Assembly (NCBI GenBank): GCA_963575745.1
Contig: CAUYUJ010000903.1
Location: 392,001 to 456,000 of the forward strand
From: Prorocentrum cordatum
Taxonomy: Eukaryota > Sar > Dinophyceae > Prorocentrales > Prorocentraceae
Direction of reading: 5' to 3'
DNA length: 64,000 nucleotides
Of the stretch, positions 1 through 10,370 are shown piece by piece. The translations under genes and the position numbers were made by a program. Below the pieces are notes generated by a model. The model worked only from the letters and a program-made list of their open reading frames with translations. It ran no database searches and was not told the DNA's origin. Within the stretch, counting starts at the first letter, position 1, and the number at the start of each line of letters is the position of its first letter.

Positions 1-131
1 TTTCAATGGGAAATCGCGGATTTCCGCCGCCGAGTGAGGCGGCACCGGCCGCATTTTGGGGAGGGCACCTCCTCCGATCCATGGATTTGGCGACCGCGCG
101 CCAAATCCATGGACCGCTAATTCATGTTGCG
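1..131 (+). repeat. Family H hairpin repeat, copy 1 (left end cut by window)
   Basis: This short element also occurs at 14787-14942, 42513-42688 and 51872-52043. The copy contains the shared block GGATTTCCGCCGCCGAG and a perfect 15-base-pair stem: the arm at 78-92 (CCATGG core) pairs with 99-113 across a 6-base loop. It ends in the TTGCGCGCCCAC-type end seen in the other copies. No coding potential is visible, so it looks like a non-autonomous inverted-repeat (MITE-like) element. Confidence 0.8.
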
Positions 132-297
132 CGCCCACGATAGGAGGGAAGGCTTCGTAAGGCAAGCAGGAAGTCGACTTTCCCTCAACAGTGCTTGCTC
201 TTAGGGTTCTGCTTCTCTTCGGAGGGTTGCCGGGCCCGTGCGCAGCCCCGGCGGCCTTGTCCCGTCGGATGTCGCTCCATTGTTCCAAATAAAGTTA

Positions 298-454
298 AGT
301 CGGGCCTGCCCCTCCACGGGGAATATTCAAAATTAATAACAAATAGTCAAATAGTCTGGGGACGATTTTTGATTTTTTTTGACCATTTTGGAGCATTTCG
401 GGAGGTATGTTGAATTTGTCCCTCAAAATCCGCCTGCAGAGGGACACGCCCGAC
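298..454 (+). mobile_element. Family M MITE-like element, copy 1
   Basis: The left end reads AAGTCGGGCCTGCCCCTCCA and the right end CTGCAGAGGGACACGCCCGA, which are imperfect inverse complements. Between them is the conserved core TAGTCTGGGGACGATTTTTG followed by a T-rich stretch. The same architecture recurs at least a dozen times in the window. No ORF is carried. Confidence 0.85.
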
Positions 455-1413
455 CCAATTCTTCCAACCAGAAGGCCCGTGGGGGGCCCCGATGGTCCCG
501 TCCCTGCCCGTCGCCGCCGCCCCGTTGCACCCTCCCCCGTTGCAATTGCAATCGCATTTCATGCATTGCATCCCACTGCAATCGCATTGGGTCGCTCTGA
601 ATCGCCCTGCTTCGCTTCGCACGTCAGTGCGAAAGGGGGGCCTGCCGAATGTGCACGGGATTGAGGTTCTGACTGGGAACGCATCTCCGTGTTGTAACTG
701 TTCTTGCTCGAGCCTTCACGGGGTCACTCATATGGGCCCCGTGCGCGCAGCCTGGGCCGCGGCCGCTGCCACAGGTCTTCGCTCGCTGCTCGCGATAGGC
801 CCGTGGGCGTCGGCGAGCCCGACGTCTTGCCCGCCGCTGGTGTGCCTGCGGCCACCCTTCCCCGCGTGGAACGCCTCGGTGTTCGAGGCCCTCGCGGAGG
901 CGGCGGCGGCGGCGGCGGCCCCGGACCCTGGCCCTCCCGGGGGCCCTGCGGTTCCCTGCCTGACCTTGGGGGGCCCCCAAAGAGGGTGATGACCACATCT
1001 TGCGGTGAGTCGGTGAAGATTCGGGGTCACCGCACGGGTTTGGGACTCGGGTCGTTCTCCGAGGACGTCTCGGGCGATTGGGGCAGCCGAGGTCCCAAGA
1101 TCGTTTGGTGACGGACCGTGCGGTGAGGTCTTGGGGGGGTTCGAGGTCACCGCATTGTCTGTCACCACACGGTTTCGGGACTCTAAACTGACTGCGGAGT
1201 CGGGGGAGTTTGGCGGGGTGCGGGGTGTGCTGCTGCACCTGTTGGAGCAGGTGGGCTCGAGCGTCGTGGGGGCCGAGAGAGCGCCTGGGCCACTGGGCCG
1301 CCCGGCCCGCCGCGTGGGCCGTCGGTGGGGGGCTCGTCGAGGCCAAACTGGGCCAGGCCCGCGGCTGGCAGGCCCGTTGTTGCGGTGCTCCCTGGAAGGA
1401 AGCACCAATTTTG
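455..1413. other. GC-rich spacer without a recognised gene
   Basis: Several overlapping open frames exist on both strands but none resembles a known protein. A (GGC)n run lies near 895-918. Between 1010 and 1190 a phrase containing GGTCACCGCA and GGTTT(C/G)GGACTC occurs twice, a degenerate short duplication. Nothing else is recognised. Confidence 0.6.
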
Positions 1414-1565
1414 AGTCGGGCGCGTCCCTCTACGGGGGGAATATCAAAAACATAAGCAAACAACAGTCAGTGGATTATATATATATATATATATGTTTAG
1501 AACCATTTTAGAGTGTTGGGATTTTTTGTTTGTCCAGAATCCGCCTGTAGGGGGACATGCCCGAC
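1414..1565 (+). mobile_element. Family M MITE-like element, copy 2
   Basis: The ends GAGTCGGGCGCGTCCCTCTA and CTGTAGGGGGACATGCCCGA form the family's inverted termini. The internal region has acquired a (TA)n run at 1475-1496 where other copies have the GGGGACGAT core, and is T-rich afterwards. Confidence 0.85.
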
Positions 1566-1689
1566 CTAACCTTCGGCCAGGCCCGCGGCGCAGGGAGGAG
1601 GGAGGAGGGGAAGGAGGGATGAGGGAGGAAGGAGGAGAAAGTGGGGATCGTCTCTTCAAAACGAGGACCCAACACCACAGGATGGCTGG

Positions 1690-1756
1690 GGAACAAGAAT
1701 CGTCCCCATATTTTTAAATATTTTCGTATATTTCTCCTCTAGAGGGACGTGTCCGA
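1690..1756 (-). mobile_element. Family M fragment (5' half, inverted)
   Basis: On the minus strand this reads from a TCGGACACGTCCCTCTAGAG-type terminus into a sequence ending TGGGGACGATTCTTG, matching the left half of other family M copies. The opposite terminus is absent. The stretch from 1566 to 1689 is purine-rich GGAGGA sequence. Confidence 0.6.
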
Positions 1757-1920
1757 TTTCATGCTAGGTGGTGGACGTCGACCCGGCGCCTGGCGACTTC
1801 GTGGGCTTCCCGCCTCCTCCCCCAGGTTTCCAGCAACGCTGCGCGGGCGTCGGGGAGGGCGGCGGGGGCGCCCGGGCGTCAGCCGTCGGGGGCGCCAGCC
1901 GTCGGGGGCTTCTTGGTTTA

Positions 1921-2078
1921 AGCCGGGCCTCTCCATCTACAGGGGGACTATTCAAAAATAGTTCACACAATAGTTTGGGGACCATTGTTTTTAGGCATTT
2001 GTATGTATTTGTTCAAAGTTTGTTGGGGGTATTTTTCATTCGTCGTCCAAAATCCGCCTGTAGGGGGACACGCCCGAC
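1921..2078 (+). mobile_element. Family M MITE-like element, copy 4
   Basis: The left terminus is AGCCGGGCCTCTCCATCTAC, the right terminus CTGTAGGGGGACACGCCCGA, with the core TAGTTTGGGGACCATTG. The 1757-1920 stretch before it and 2079-2640 after it are GC-rich and hold no recognised gene. Confidence 0.85.
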
Positions 2079-2720
2079 CGAATTCCAGCAGCATTGCGCC
2101 GGTTTCGGGGAGGGCGGCGGGGGCGCCCGGACGCAAGCCGTCGTGGGCTTCTGGGTACCCGTCGCAGGCTTCGATGTCGGCCCCCTTTTGCAGCTCGGCC
2201 AAGCTGCGGAGAGCGGCTGCGATCGGGCCGAAGCGTTGGCCGTGCCCGGCAGCCACGGCGCCCGCAGCCCCGCGCCAGTGGTTTGCGGGGAACCGTCTCC
2301 GACAGAGCGCTTCGCGGCATGCCGCAGCGGGGCGGTGCCGCAGCGGGGCGGTCAACGTCACAGCCACCGGATCGAGACGCCAGTTCGGCGCCCGAGCGCC
2401 GAACGGGATCCCCGCGGGCGCGCGCAGGCCATCGCGGCCGACGGCCTTTTTTTCTGCCGCCGCGCACAGGCGTGCGAGCTCGCGGGCCAGCGGCCGCCCG
2501 CAATCGGCGCCGCTGAGGCCTGGTGCGGCGGCCCCGAAGTTGAGAGACAGGCAGCCGAGGCGTGCAAACCGACTGGAGGTCCCGTGATGACGGGGCAACT
2601 ATCCACCCCTCTACCCTGGTTGGGTGGGGGAGAGGGGAGCATGGGGAGCTCCTTTTCCTCTCCTCCTCCTCCTCCTCCTGCTTCTGCGCTCCCGCTGGCG
2701 GGCCCATGTCCCCCCTCCTT

Positions 2721-2797
2721 CGGGTCCGGCTGGACGGGGTTGCTTGAGAATTCTTGGACATGACGCAGCCCTACCGCCGTGCGGGGCTCAAGCTTTT
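2721..2797 (+). repeat. Split direct repeat A1 of the recombinase retroelement
   Basis: This segment aligns with 8188-8262 over its whole length with scattered substitutions. Both contain the shared stretch CCGCCGTGCGGGGCTCAAG and the earlier block CGGGGTTGC. It marks the left boundary of the element. Confidence 0.8.
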
Positions 2798-3159
2798 AAT
2801 GGGGGGGGGGGCGGGCACGCCATCCTTGCGTCATTGTGTGCCCGACCTGCCCCTGCTCGCTTCGAATTGGGCTGGCGAGGCAGCGCTCGCGTGGTTCGCC
2901 TCGTGCCCGCAGTGCCCCGACGCGGCCTGCGGCTCGCTGGTGTGTGGATGGTGCACTGTCCGACTGCGTCGCCGTGCCCCGCGTGCCCGTCTTGCCCCTC
3001 GACCACCGGCAGCGTGCCCGCCTCTTGCCCGCGTCAGGCGCCTGGAACAGGACCGCCCCTTGGGAGTTGGTACGTTGCGCTGGCGGCCGCCGCCGTGGGA
3101 CGGTTGACCACCGCAGCAGTGGTGGGAAGAGTGGAGGTCGTTTGTAGCGCTCTGGACTT

Positions 3160-4690
3160 CTGCTGTCGACGCAGCCGCCATGGCCGCAGCAGGGCAGCCG
3201 CCGACTCTGAGGCCTTGGCCATGGTTACGATGCCACAGCGACGCGTCGTCGGGGTGCTGGCCTCGTCGGCGACGCAAGTGGCTGACCCCGATGAGGTCGT
3301 CGGGGTCTCGCCCGAGGGAGGCCCCGAGCGCATCGACTTCTCGGGGGCCTCGCGAGACATCGAGGCTTGGCGCTGGGCAGATGCACGTCGGCCCTCTCCA
3401 CCTGGTGTCCCTCGCAATCGAGTGTATCGGTTCGATCGGGATCCCGACGCGGCGGCTCTGGCCACGCTGAAGGCGGCGGCGACGGCGCTATGCGACGACG
3501 AGTACATCGCCTGGAGGCAACCTGATCGAGTCTGTCTGGCCACCGCCTGCCCCTGGTGCCGCGCGTGGAGCAGCCGCTGCCTGCTGCCGGCGCGCTGGCT
3601 GGAGGAGGAGCCCCACCAGGAGGCGGGTTCCCGGCGGCTGGCGCTGGCACTGCCGCCGCCGCCCCGTTGGCGCTGGCTCCGCTGGGCGCACTGGCCGTGC
3701 ACGCAGCGGGGCCCGTGGGGCCCGCGGCCGGTTTGGCGGCCCCGCTGCCTGCTGCCGCCCCCGCTACGCCTGGGGCCGCTGGCCTGCCCGCTGGGCTTGG
3801 CGGTCCTGCCGTTGCGCTGCCTGGGGCAGTGGGGCAGCCGCCGCGCCGCTGGCGCTGCCTGCCCCAGTCGTCGCGCAGCCTGTGCTGGTGACCGCGGAGA
3901 CCACGGCAGTCGGGCCTCGCGGTACGATCGCCGCGCCGAACGGCAACGTGATGATGACTGGCGATATCGGTGTCCACATCCCTGCAGGTGGAGGTGCAGT
4001 TCTGGTGCGTCAGATTCGATCAGACCAGATGGACGGGCACAAGGGATTGGAGGCCGCATGAGACGCCCGTACCCTCTCGGTGATCTCGGTCAATAAGCTG
4101 CGAGCTCGTCGTCCGTAGCGCGAAGTGGTCTCAGCACTGACAGAGATCGCCTTCCCCGACTGGGCAATCGAGGGCCTGCGCGCAGCTCTCTGGTGCTGCC
4201 GCTGGATCGACAGGCGGGGCGGCGGACAGCTCGACCACCATTGTTTCTTTGCGATGATCCATCGACTGCATATGGATAGCTGGGGAGTCGGCATGCGCGA
4301 GTTCGGTTTGGAGGCTCTTGAAACTCTTGGGTGCTATGATTGCCCTGGTTTGCCGACTGCAGCAGGGATCCAAAGTCTCACGAGGGGGGGCGAGCGCACT
4401 GTGAGCATGATGCGTTCGTGGGGCCCTCGGAGAGTGCTGGCTTTGAGGGAGCAGGCCGTGGGGGGCAGGGTCGAGGTCGCGGTGGCCGCGGTGCCATTAC
4501 TGGCGCCTTCGGCTACCTGGACGAGTGCAACGCGTTTCGTGGTCAACGTGACGCAGGAGAGGCCATGGTCTGTCCCGCCCTCGTTGAGCGGGTTGGCAAG
4601 CGGGTTGAGCGGGGCGCCAGCGCCCCCAAGCAGGTCCGCAGAGCCCGAGAAGAACGGGGCGATACGGGCCCAGCCACTTGGGCCCTTTGT
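3160..4690 (+). pseudogene. Gag-like region of the recombinase retroelement (decayed)
   Basis: Several plus-strand frames carry successive parts of one protein. Around 4011-4390 the frame reads IRSDQMDGHKGLEAA, then two in-frame stops (4059 and about 4113), then ALTEIAFPDWAIEGLRAALW and a stretch containing RRGGGQLDHHCFF. After a frame change, 4520-4680 carries DAGEAMVCPALVERVGK and KQVRRAREERG. This order of motifs resembles the protein encoded upstream of RT in repetitive dinoflagellate retroelements I recall, but the function is not established and gag-like is inferred from position. The Ala/Gly/Pro-rich part near 3556-3891 may be its low-complexity N-terminal half. Confidence 0.6.
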
Positions 4691-5310
4691 GCCTGCCAGC
4701 GACGCCCCCTCACGCGATGCCGGTATCCCCCCCCCTTTTTCGGGGCTAGACGCGCTGTGGCAGGCTCGTCTCGATGTTCAGCCAATCTTTCTCAGGTGGC
4801 GCAGCGCGCCTCGCCATGGCGCGAGCCTGCCCTCGAGAGCTACCCCCCCTGCCTGTCCGGCCTCTCCAGGTCCCCGTGGGACCTCCGTCTCTCGCAAAGT
4901 TCGTGGGGGACCTGAGTCCACGCGTCAGGCTGCTTCTTTGGTCTCGGTGATTGTGACAGTCTTGAATGAGATGGGTGGGGCCGGTGTCTCTCGGGTGGAC
5001 CATGCGGCATCTATGGCCAGGGCTCTTGTCTCGCGCGCGTCAGACGCGCTGTCGAACGGTTTGGAAGGCACCCCGAAGATCTTACCTCCGCAGGGGCTTT
5101 CCGAGAGCTCCACATAAGCCCTGGTAATGCCACAATTGGTAGCGCAGCGGTTCCGGCAGCGAGGCCAATGCATATCGCGTCGCTCTTGCCGCTGGGCGGC
5201 GCGATCGGCTTCGCCGTAGCTGACGATCTTAACGCGCTTCGTCGCCCTGATCCAGCGCGCGCAGACCCCCCCTCCAAACCTCCAAGAATCTACAATGATC
5301 CTCACCTTCG

Positions 5311-5970
5311 TTTTCATGTCAGACTGCATGGCCGATTTCTTGGGCGGCCGGGCCGCGGGGGGGGCATTTCGGCGACGCCCTGCGCGTTGACCTCGCAACG
5401 GGTTCAACATTTTCAGCTTTGGAGGTTGACAGCGGGGGCCTCATCTACACTGGGGAGAGAGATATTGAGAACGCGTTCTGTGGCATTCAGTTACCAGGGG
5501 ATGATTGGCAGCACTTTGGGCTTCCTCGGGTCAGAGCGGGCGTCTTGGGAATGTCAGTCGACTGTGATGGTGGTCCGCTGCGGGCTAGCGATTGGGTTAC
5601 CCCATGTTTTACTGCCTTTCCCATGGGATGGAAGCGCTGCCTTTGCATTTGCCAGGGAATTATGGAATGCCGTGCCCGCGTAAATTCTCTTGCCGCTCCT
5701 AGGTCGGCTTTCGATGATGCCCCTCTCCCCGTCCGAATGGCGCGGTCTTTCTCTCGGGTGTTGCACGCGGAGTACGTCGACAATTTCGCGGCTCTGGGGC
5801 TGTCCGAGGGCCCGACCTCAGCAGCGACGGTCGACCGTGGCCTCCGAGCGGCTGGGCTGCGCACTCACGGTGCAACGCCGTCAGCCAGCGGGGGCTTTCT
5901 CGGTTGGACCTTCGACCCCGACGTGCCGACCGTGGGCATCAGTCACCGCGTTGGTTGGCTGGCGTATCCG
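5311..5970 (+). pseudogene. Reverse transcriptase domain of the recombinase retroelement
   Basis: The enzyme would copy element RNA into DNA. A frame starting near 5400 reads STFSALEVDSGG, then the motif-A-like ERDIENAFCGIQLP (Asp codon at 5461), then TPCFTAFPMGW (motif B region, 5617-5631), then EYVDNFAALG at 5770-5799 (motif C, with Asn in place of the second Asp of the usual YVDD), then FLGWTFD. The upstream part (5311-5400) seems to continue in another frame as VFMSDCMADF, equivalent to the VVDCR segment of related RTs. The motif spacing fits DIRS-type RT better than LINE RT. The missing second catalytic Asp and the frame breaks indicate a dead copy. Confidence 0.7.
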
Positions 5971-6074
5971 AATGGGGTGTCTGGCGGTGGCGAACATGAG
6001 CCGCGCCTCTGGGGATCTTGTTCGAGTCGTTGTGTCGCGCTTCGCGCGCCGCGTTGCTGCGCCGCGAGTTGATA

Positions 6075-6770
6075 TCGCGTCTGCAGGCGTCCTGCGCTTT
6101 CATCGAGAGCGCCGGTCGTTTCTCTCGTCCGTTGTGGAAGTCTGTGAGACGGGAACTTCGATGGCGCGCCGCCCTCATCGCCCTCGCATTCCCAGATGTC
6201 GACGCCGCCTGGGCCCCGATGGTCTACTGTGCGGATGCATCTTTGTGGGGCGCCGGCGCGGCGAGGTGGCCTCGCGCCCAGGAGGGCGTTCAGGAGGCGG
6301 GCCGCTACTCGGAGCGCGCGCGGCACTCGGCGGGCCAGGAGGCCTTCCTCACGCCTCGGGTTCAGCCTTCAAGTGTTCTGTCAGCGGCGGCGTCGCCGCC
6401 TCTCCCCGTGACTCCGAGGTCCCGCGGGCCCCGTTCTCCGAGGTCCCCGAGTACGTGCGACGGCGGCTGGTTTCTCGTGATGACCCAGAAGCTGTCCCGC
6501 TCGGAGGGCCAGGTCGTCTTGGAGGCTCGGGCTCTCGTACCCACGGTGAAAACGCATCATTCGGAATGTCTCGGACTTCGGTCGCAAGCGCTTGATTCTG
6601 AATGGCAGCGTGGCGCCTATCCTGGCAGTCGCGAAGGGGCGATCATCGAGCCCTGGCGTGCTTCAGTGCTGCCGCCAGATCGCATCGCCCCTTCTTGTTG
6701 GGTCGAATTGTCACGTCGGTTGGAGACATGCCCCGCCCGAGCCCCATGCAGCCGATGCCGCCTCTCGAGG
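6075..6770 (+). pseudogene. RNase H domain of the recombinase retroelement
   Basis: RNase H removes the RNA strand during reverse transcription. One frame reads WAPMVYCADASLWGAGAA around 6213-6266, where the Asp-Ala-Ser is the first catalytic block. A second part EGQVVLEARALVP follows near 6500-6540. A third frame from 6598 reads NGSVAPILAVAKGRS and ends HVGWRHAPPEPHAADAASRG near 6770, matching the terminal segment of DIRS-type RNase H domains. At least two frame changes separate the pieces. The assignment combines motif order with position directly after RT. Confidence 0.6.
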
Positions 6771-7019
6771 TCGGGTTGGCGCTTTTCGCTTCGATGCTGC
6801 GCCGAGCCCAGTTGCGGCACTCGGCCCAGACGGCCTCGGGGCCCTCCGCGATGGCTTCTGCGGCGACGGGCGCGGCTGCGATCCCGGCGCTGGCGCCGCG
6901 CCCCCAGGGGGCTTGAGCGGGCGCCCTCGCGCGCTCAACGGCATCGCCAGACCTAGCAGCACCGACCAGGTCGAGGCCGCATCGCGAGTTGGCGCCTCGA
7001 GGCCCTGGCGCCGCGGAGG

Positions 7020-7882
7020 AGGGGGCGGCCAAGCGGAGCAGAGCTTTCCTGCTGGCCGCTGCCGCTCCGCCGGCTCCCGAAGGCCGCTCAGGATGACCGC
7101 GCATATGTGAGCGCCTTCCAACTGTGGTGCCTGGCGCGCGGCCTGGTTCAGGTCCTCGAGGGGCTCGCGACCTCGGCTCCAGCGATCGACTGTGCCCTGA
7201 TGACGCACGCGCCCGGGAAGTTCTTCGCGGGCGAGCTCGCCTGCGCGCAGACGAAGCTGATGGCAGGGCCCCGCTGCAACTGGACCCCCCCACGGGGCGC
7301 AGTGCTCGAGCTCCCTCGCAGCGCCCGGGCCTTGACAGGATGGAAGCGCATAATAGCCGCATGCCGTGCCCGCGGGTCGGCGTCTGCCTGCGCGCCCAGC
7401 GCGCGATCGGAGCAGGTCACGCAAGAGAGGTCCTTGCGAGCGTCATCGCTTTCACTTTCTACCTGCTCCCGAGCGAGTGCCCGCGCGCGAAGGGCAAGCT
7501 CGTCGCGGCCTCCGCGCTCTCACGCGCGACCCGTCGCAGGGCGCCGGCGGGCTCTGGTTGATCCTGCCGCGCCCGCAGGAGGGGGCCGACGCGTCCCAGG
7601 CGGGAAAGGTGGACAGACAGGGGCCTGCTGCCGGACAACCCGCTCTCCCCGTGGATCTCGACCGCGCCCGCGAACCTCGAGGCCAGGGCCGCAGCCGAGT
7701 CTCCGGCGTTCCCGTTCGGGCAAGCCCAGTGGGGCCGCGCCCTGGCGACGGCTGCCGCCGCCGCTGGCCTGTCGATGCTCGGGGAGCTTAGCCTGCGCCG
7801 CCTCCGCCACGGAGGGGCGTCGCGCGACCTGCTCTTCAAAGCCAGGTCGCTCCTCGGCGCCAAGAAAAGAACGAGCAGCTGA
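7020..7882 (+). pseudogene. Tyrosine recombinase of the recombinase retroelement (decayed)
   Basis: This enzyme class integrates the circular cDNA by DNA strand exchange. Around 7410-7490 one frame reads AREVLASVIAFTFYLLPSEC, corresponding to the segment before the first catalytic Arg region of this family (often RPSE). The final frame contains LSMLGELSLRRLRHGGASRD followed by LLFKARSLL, an Arg-His box of the LRHxGAS type, and stops at 7880-7882. I do not see the catalytic Tyr after the box, so the stop probably truncates the domain. Frame changes occur near 7540 and again before 7750. The position last before B1-A2-B2 agrees with its role. Confidence 0.6.
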
Positions 7883-8049
7883 GCCTGCTCGACCTCGGCG
7901 CGCTGACCGCGGCGGAGATGGCGGCTCAGAACATTGGCGACATCCTCATGAATGCCTCTCGCGGGCTGCGAGATCTCTCGGCGAGGAACTTCGGCCTCAT
8001 TTGGGATGTGTCCAGGACTGTGTTCGCAAATGTCTTGGGACAGCTCGCG

Positions 8050-8183
8050 GGACCGGTGGCTTCGATAGAACAGCTGTTTATACTTGTGGCGTTTCTCTCG
8101 CGCGCGTTTGCCCCCGTCTCGGGGGCGCGCTCGCGAAACGCAGACAGTGAACAAGCCTGGAGGACGATAGATGATCGGCCGCG
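8050..8183 (+). repeat. Split direct repeat B1
   Basis: It aligns with 8286-8420. Shared blocks include GAACAGCTGTTT, TGTGGCGTTTCT, AGACAGTGA and ATAGATGAT in the same order and spacing. It lies immediately before A2. Confidence 0.8.
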
Positions 8184-8187
8184 CATT

Positions 8188-8262
8188 CGAGTCCGACTGG
8201 GCGGGGTTGCCTGAATTATTTGACACGACGCCACCTTGCCGCCGTGCGGGGCTCAAGTTTTT
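8188..8262 (+). repeat. Split direct repeat A2
   Basis: This is the second copy of the left-end repeat at 2721-2797. It sits between B1 and B2, as the second A copy does in Ngaro/PAT-type retroelements. Confidence 0.8.
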
Positions 8263-8285
8263 TCCCTCCCTCCCTTTTTTTGCAC

Positions 8286-8420
8286 TGGGCAGGCGGTTTT
8301 GATTGAACAGCTGTTTCATATATGTGGCGTTTCTTTCGTTTACGTTTGTCCCTCTCGGGGACAGGCTCGTGTAACATAGACAGTGATCAGGCTTGGCGGA
8401 ATATAGATGATGCGCCATGC
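8286..8420 (+). repeat. Split direct repeat B2
   Basis: This is the second copy of 8050-8183, forming the right end of the element. The (TCC)n microsatellite begins directly after it. Confidence 0.8.
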
Positions 8421-9034
8421 CTCCTCCTCCTTCTCCTCCTCCTCCTCTTCCTCCTCCTCCCACTCCTCCTCCTCCTCCTCCCCCTCCCTCGCGCCGCAGT
8501 GACTGCGCAGCGCTTGGCCCTGCCCGCGGTGGTCGCGACCCCGAGGTCCCAAGTCTCGGGGTTCGCGTGGATTCCAGAGATTTTTTGGCAATTGCGATTG
8601 AGGTTCCAGCCCATGGCCGTCCCAGAGACAGCCGCGAGGTGCAAGAGGCCAGCGCCGTTCGGGGGGAGAGAAGGCGGTGGAGAAGGAGGAGACGGTGGAG
8701 GAGGAGGACGAGGAGGAGGAGGAGGAGGAGGAGGACAGGAGGAAACGGAGGAGAAGGGAAATGGTAATATAGGGAGGACGAGAAGGATGAGGAGCAGGAT
8801 GGGCGGGAAGAGGAAGAGGAGGAGGAGGAGGAAAATCAGGGATGCAACTGGGGGGGGGACGGGGCCGTGTCCAGGTCACCATCGGCTTCGGGACAGGCCC
8901 GCCTTCGCTGCCCGCCCCCGCGGGGCCCGTCGCGGCGCCAGGGGTGCAGAGGGAGGGCCCGGACTTGTTGCCGACCAGCTATACGTGAGACCCCGGGCCC
9001 CCGCGGGTCATGAAGACAAATGCGACAGGATGTC
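8421..9034. repeat. (TCC)n and (GGA)n low-complexity tracts with GC-rich spacer
   Basis: A (TCC)n tract covers about 8421-8490 and a (GGA)n-rich tract about 8670-8850. The rest is GC-rich with no recognised gene. Frames across the tracts encode only Pro, Ser, Arg and Glu runs. Confidence 0.8.
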
Positions 9035-9180
9035 TTTTGCTACTTTCGGCCTCCAGGGGCCTTCGCAGGGCCGTGGGACAGTCAAACAACGATTCGGGTG
9101 GAAAAACGGGTCTTGGGGAAAGGGTCGGAACGTCTGGAAACCCCGCGTCGAACAGATCAGGACGTCGCATGTTTGGGTAC
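9035..9180 (+). repeat. Dispersed repeat pair, copy 1 (partner at 35415-35556)
   Basis: The two stretches align end to end with many substitutions. Common blocks are TTTTCGGCC-like at the start, CAAA(C/A)AACGA(T/C)TC in the middle and GG(A/G)CG(T/G)CGCATGT at the end. It may be an old short interspersed element. No ORF is shared. Confidence 0.6.
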
Positions 9181-9537
9181 GTAAAAGTGACCCGTCGCCA
9201 GGGTGACCCTTGGTTCGGGCACAGTGAGGTCCCCCGAGGGCCGAGTGCGATGCGACAGCAGCAGCTTGAGCACTTGGGTTTGGCCCCCCAAGCGGCACCC
9301 CTGAAGCCGCGGACCAAAAATCACTCTTGTCACTTGAGCGACGGAAGAAAACGGTACCGTCTGCGCCGACATTCGCGCGCAAACTGCCCGCGTAAGTTCG
9401 CGCGTGGGCGCCCTCATCTCAAATGTGGCGTGCCGCACTGGCGGTCCGCGTGCGCCGCCGTGTAAGGTCGGTCGCTATGCCATCTCGCCGAAGACCCCTG
9501 TTCTTTTCGTCGCTCATGTGTCTGGGGTTGCTCTTTC

Positions 9538-9692
9538 AGGAGGGGAAGAAACACACAGACACAATTAATCGTCGACTCCCAGAAATAGATGGGGAAATAT
9601 GGGACGTGGGGGGGAAGACGAAAACCCCGATCAGATTCGAAAATGTATGGAATCCTAGGATTTGTGCGCGTATTTATTTGTGTGTCCCTGGA
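9538..9692 (+). repeat. Dispersed repeat pair, copy 1 (partner at 13123-13272)
   Basis: Shared blocks include CAGGAGGGGAA near the start, GGGGGGAAGACGAAAACCC in the middle and TTTGTGTGTCCCTGG at the end, in the same order and orientation. It is about 150 bases long without coding capacity. Confidence 0.8.
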
Positions 9693-9858
9693 CTCCTTCA
9701 GCTACTCCTGCGTGCAGCCGAGCCCAGGTCGCCCGCAGGGGCCCGAAGCATTCCCAAACAGAATCGCCCCCCGCGGCCCCCGCCCCCGGGGGGGCGAAGC
9801 CTACACCCGTCACCATTAAAGATGCGGCGCGGCGCGCATCTCCATGCGAAGCTGACTT

Positions 9859-9990
9859 CAAGGGACGAAAAACCACCCGGACCGGACAATTGGCGTTTAC
9901 TAAACCGCCCTGGGCGTTTACTACACAGCCCTGCCCTGTTTCATTCCTTCTTTGGGTACGTTTACTAAACGGTTTCGCGTGTCGGGGTGG
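9859..9990 (+). repeat. Dispersed repeat pair, copy 1 (partner at 60429-60540)
   Basis: Both copies start CAAGGGACGAAAAA, continue GACAATTGGCGTTTACTA, repeat the GGGCGTTTACTA phrase and share CAGCCCTGCCCTGTTT and TTCGCGTGTCG. This copy carries an extra GTTTACTAAAC segment. Confidence 0.85.
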
Positions 9991-10370
9991 TTATTAACCT
10001 CATCCGGCAATTAAGAACTCTCCCCCTCTCCGGCGGGAGTATAATGCACCGGGCACCCCAGAAGCGTTACCCTGGCACCTCGCACCTTTATGTGAACGCA
10101 GACAAGTCTGCTCGCCGAATCAAGCAAACCGCCTGAGACAGTCTCGCAATATGATCTCCTTGTGGTTCTGAAACAAGCGCCTCGCCTGAGACATCCTCAG
10201 AAACTGCTCTGGACGCAGACGAGTCTGCGTCAGGTGGTCGGTCTGGGCGAGAACTGGGGTGGCCGCGCGTCTTCCCAGCGCTCGGCCTTCCGAGCAGGGG
10301 CGCCCCAGCAAGGGAGAGCTCAGCTTTGAAAAGGAACCGTCCGTGCCTACGATGGGGGGCGAATAATTTT

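Larger units (their letters stand above)
2721..8420 (+). mobile_element. Tyrosine-recombinase (DIRS/Ngaro-like) retroelement, decayed, with split direct repeats
   Basis: Coding remnants run in the order gag-like, reverse transcriptase, RNase H and tyrosine recombinase, all on the plus strand and all broken by frameshifts and stops. They are bounded by direct repeats: A1 at 2721-2797, then B1 8050-8183, A2 8188-8262 and B2 8286-8420. The order A1 - ORFs - B1 - A2 - B2 is what is known of Ngaro/PAT-type elements, as opposed to the inverted repeats of classical DIRS1. Both outer flanks are (TCC)n microsatellite (about 2657-2690 and 8421-8490). The repeat divergence and the many frame breaks mean this copy is old and inactive. 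The protein assignments are from recalled family resemblance and motifs. Confidence 0.75.

Noticed and set aside
3034-4059. Long minus-strand frame over the gag-like region
   Set aside because: Antisense to recognisable retroelement sequence; Arg/Ser/Ala-rich with no motif.
2624-4096. A 490-codon plus-strand frame read as one gene
   Set aside because: Only parts of it coincide with the gag-like protein, which moves between frames. The remainder is GC-rich shadow sequence.
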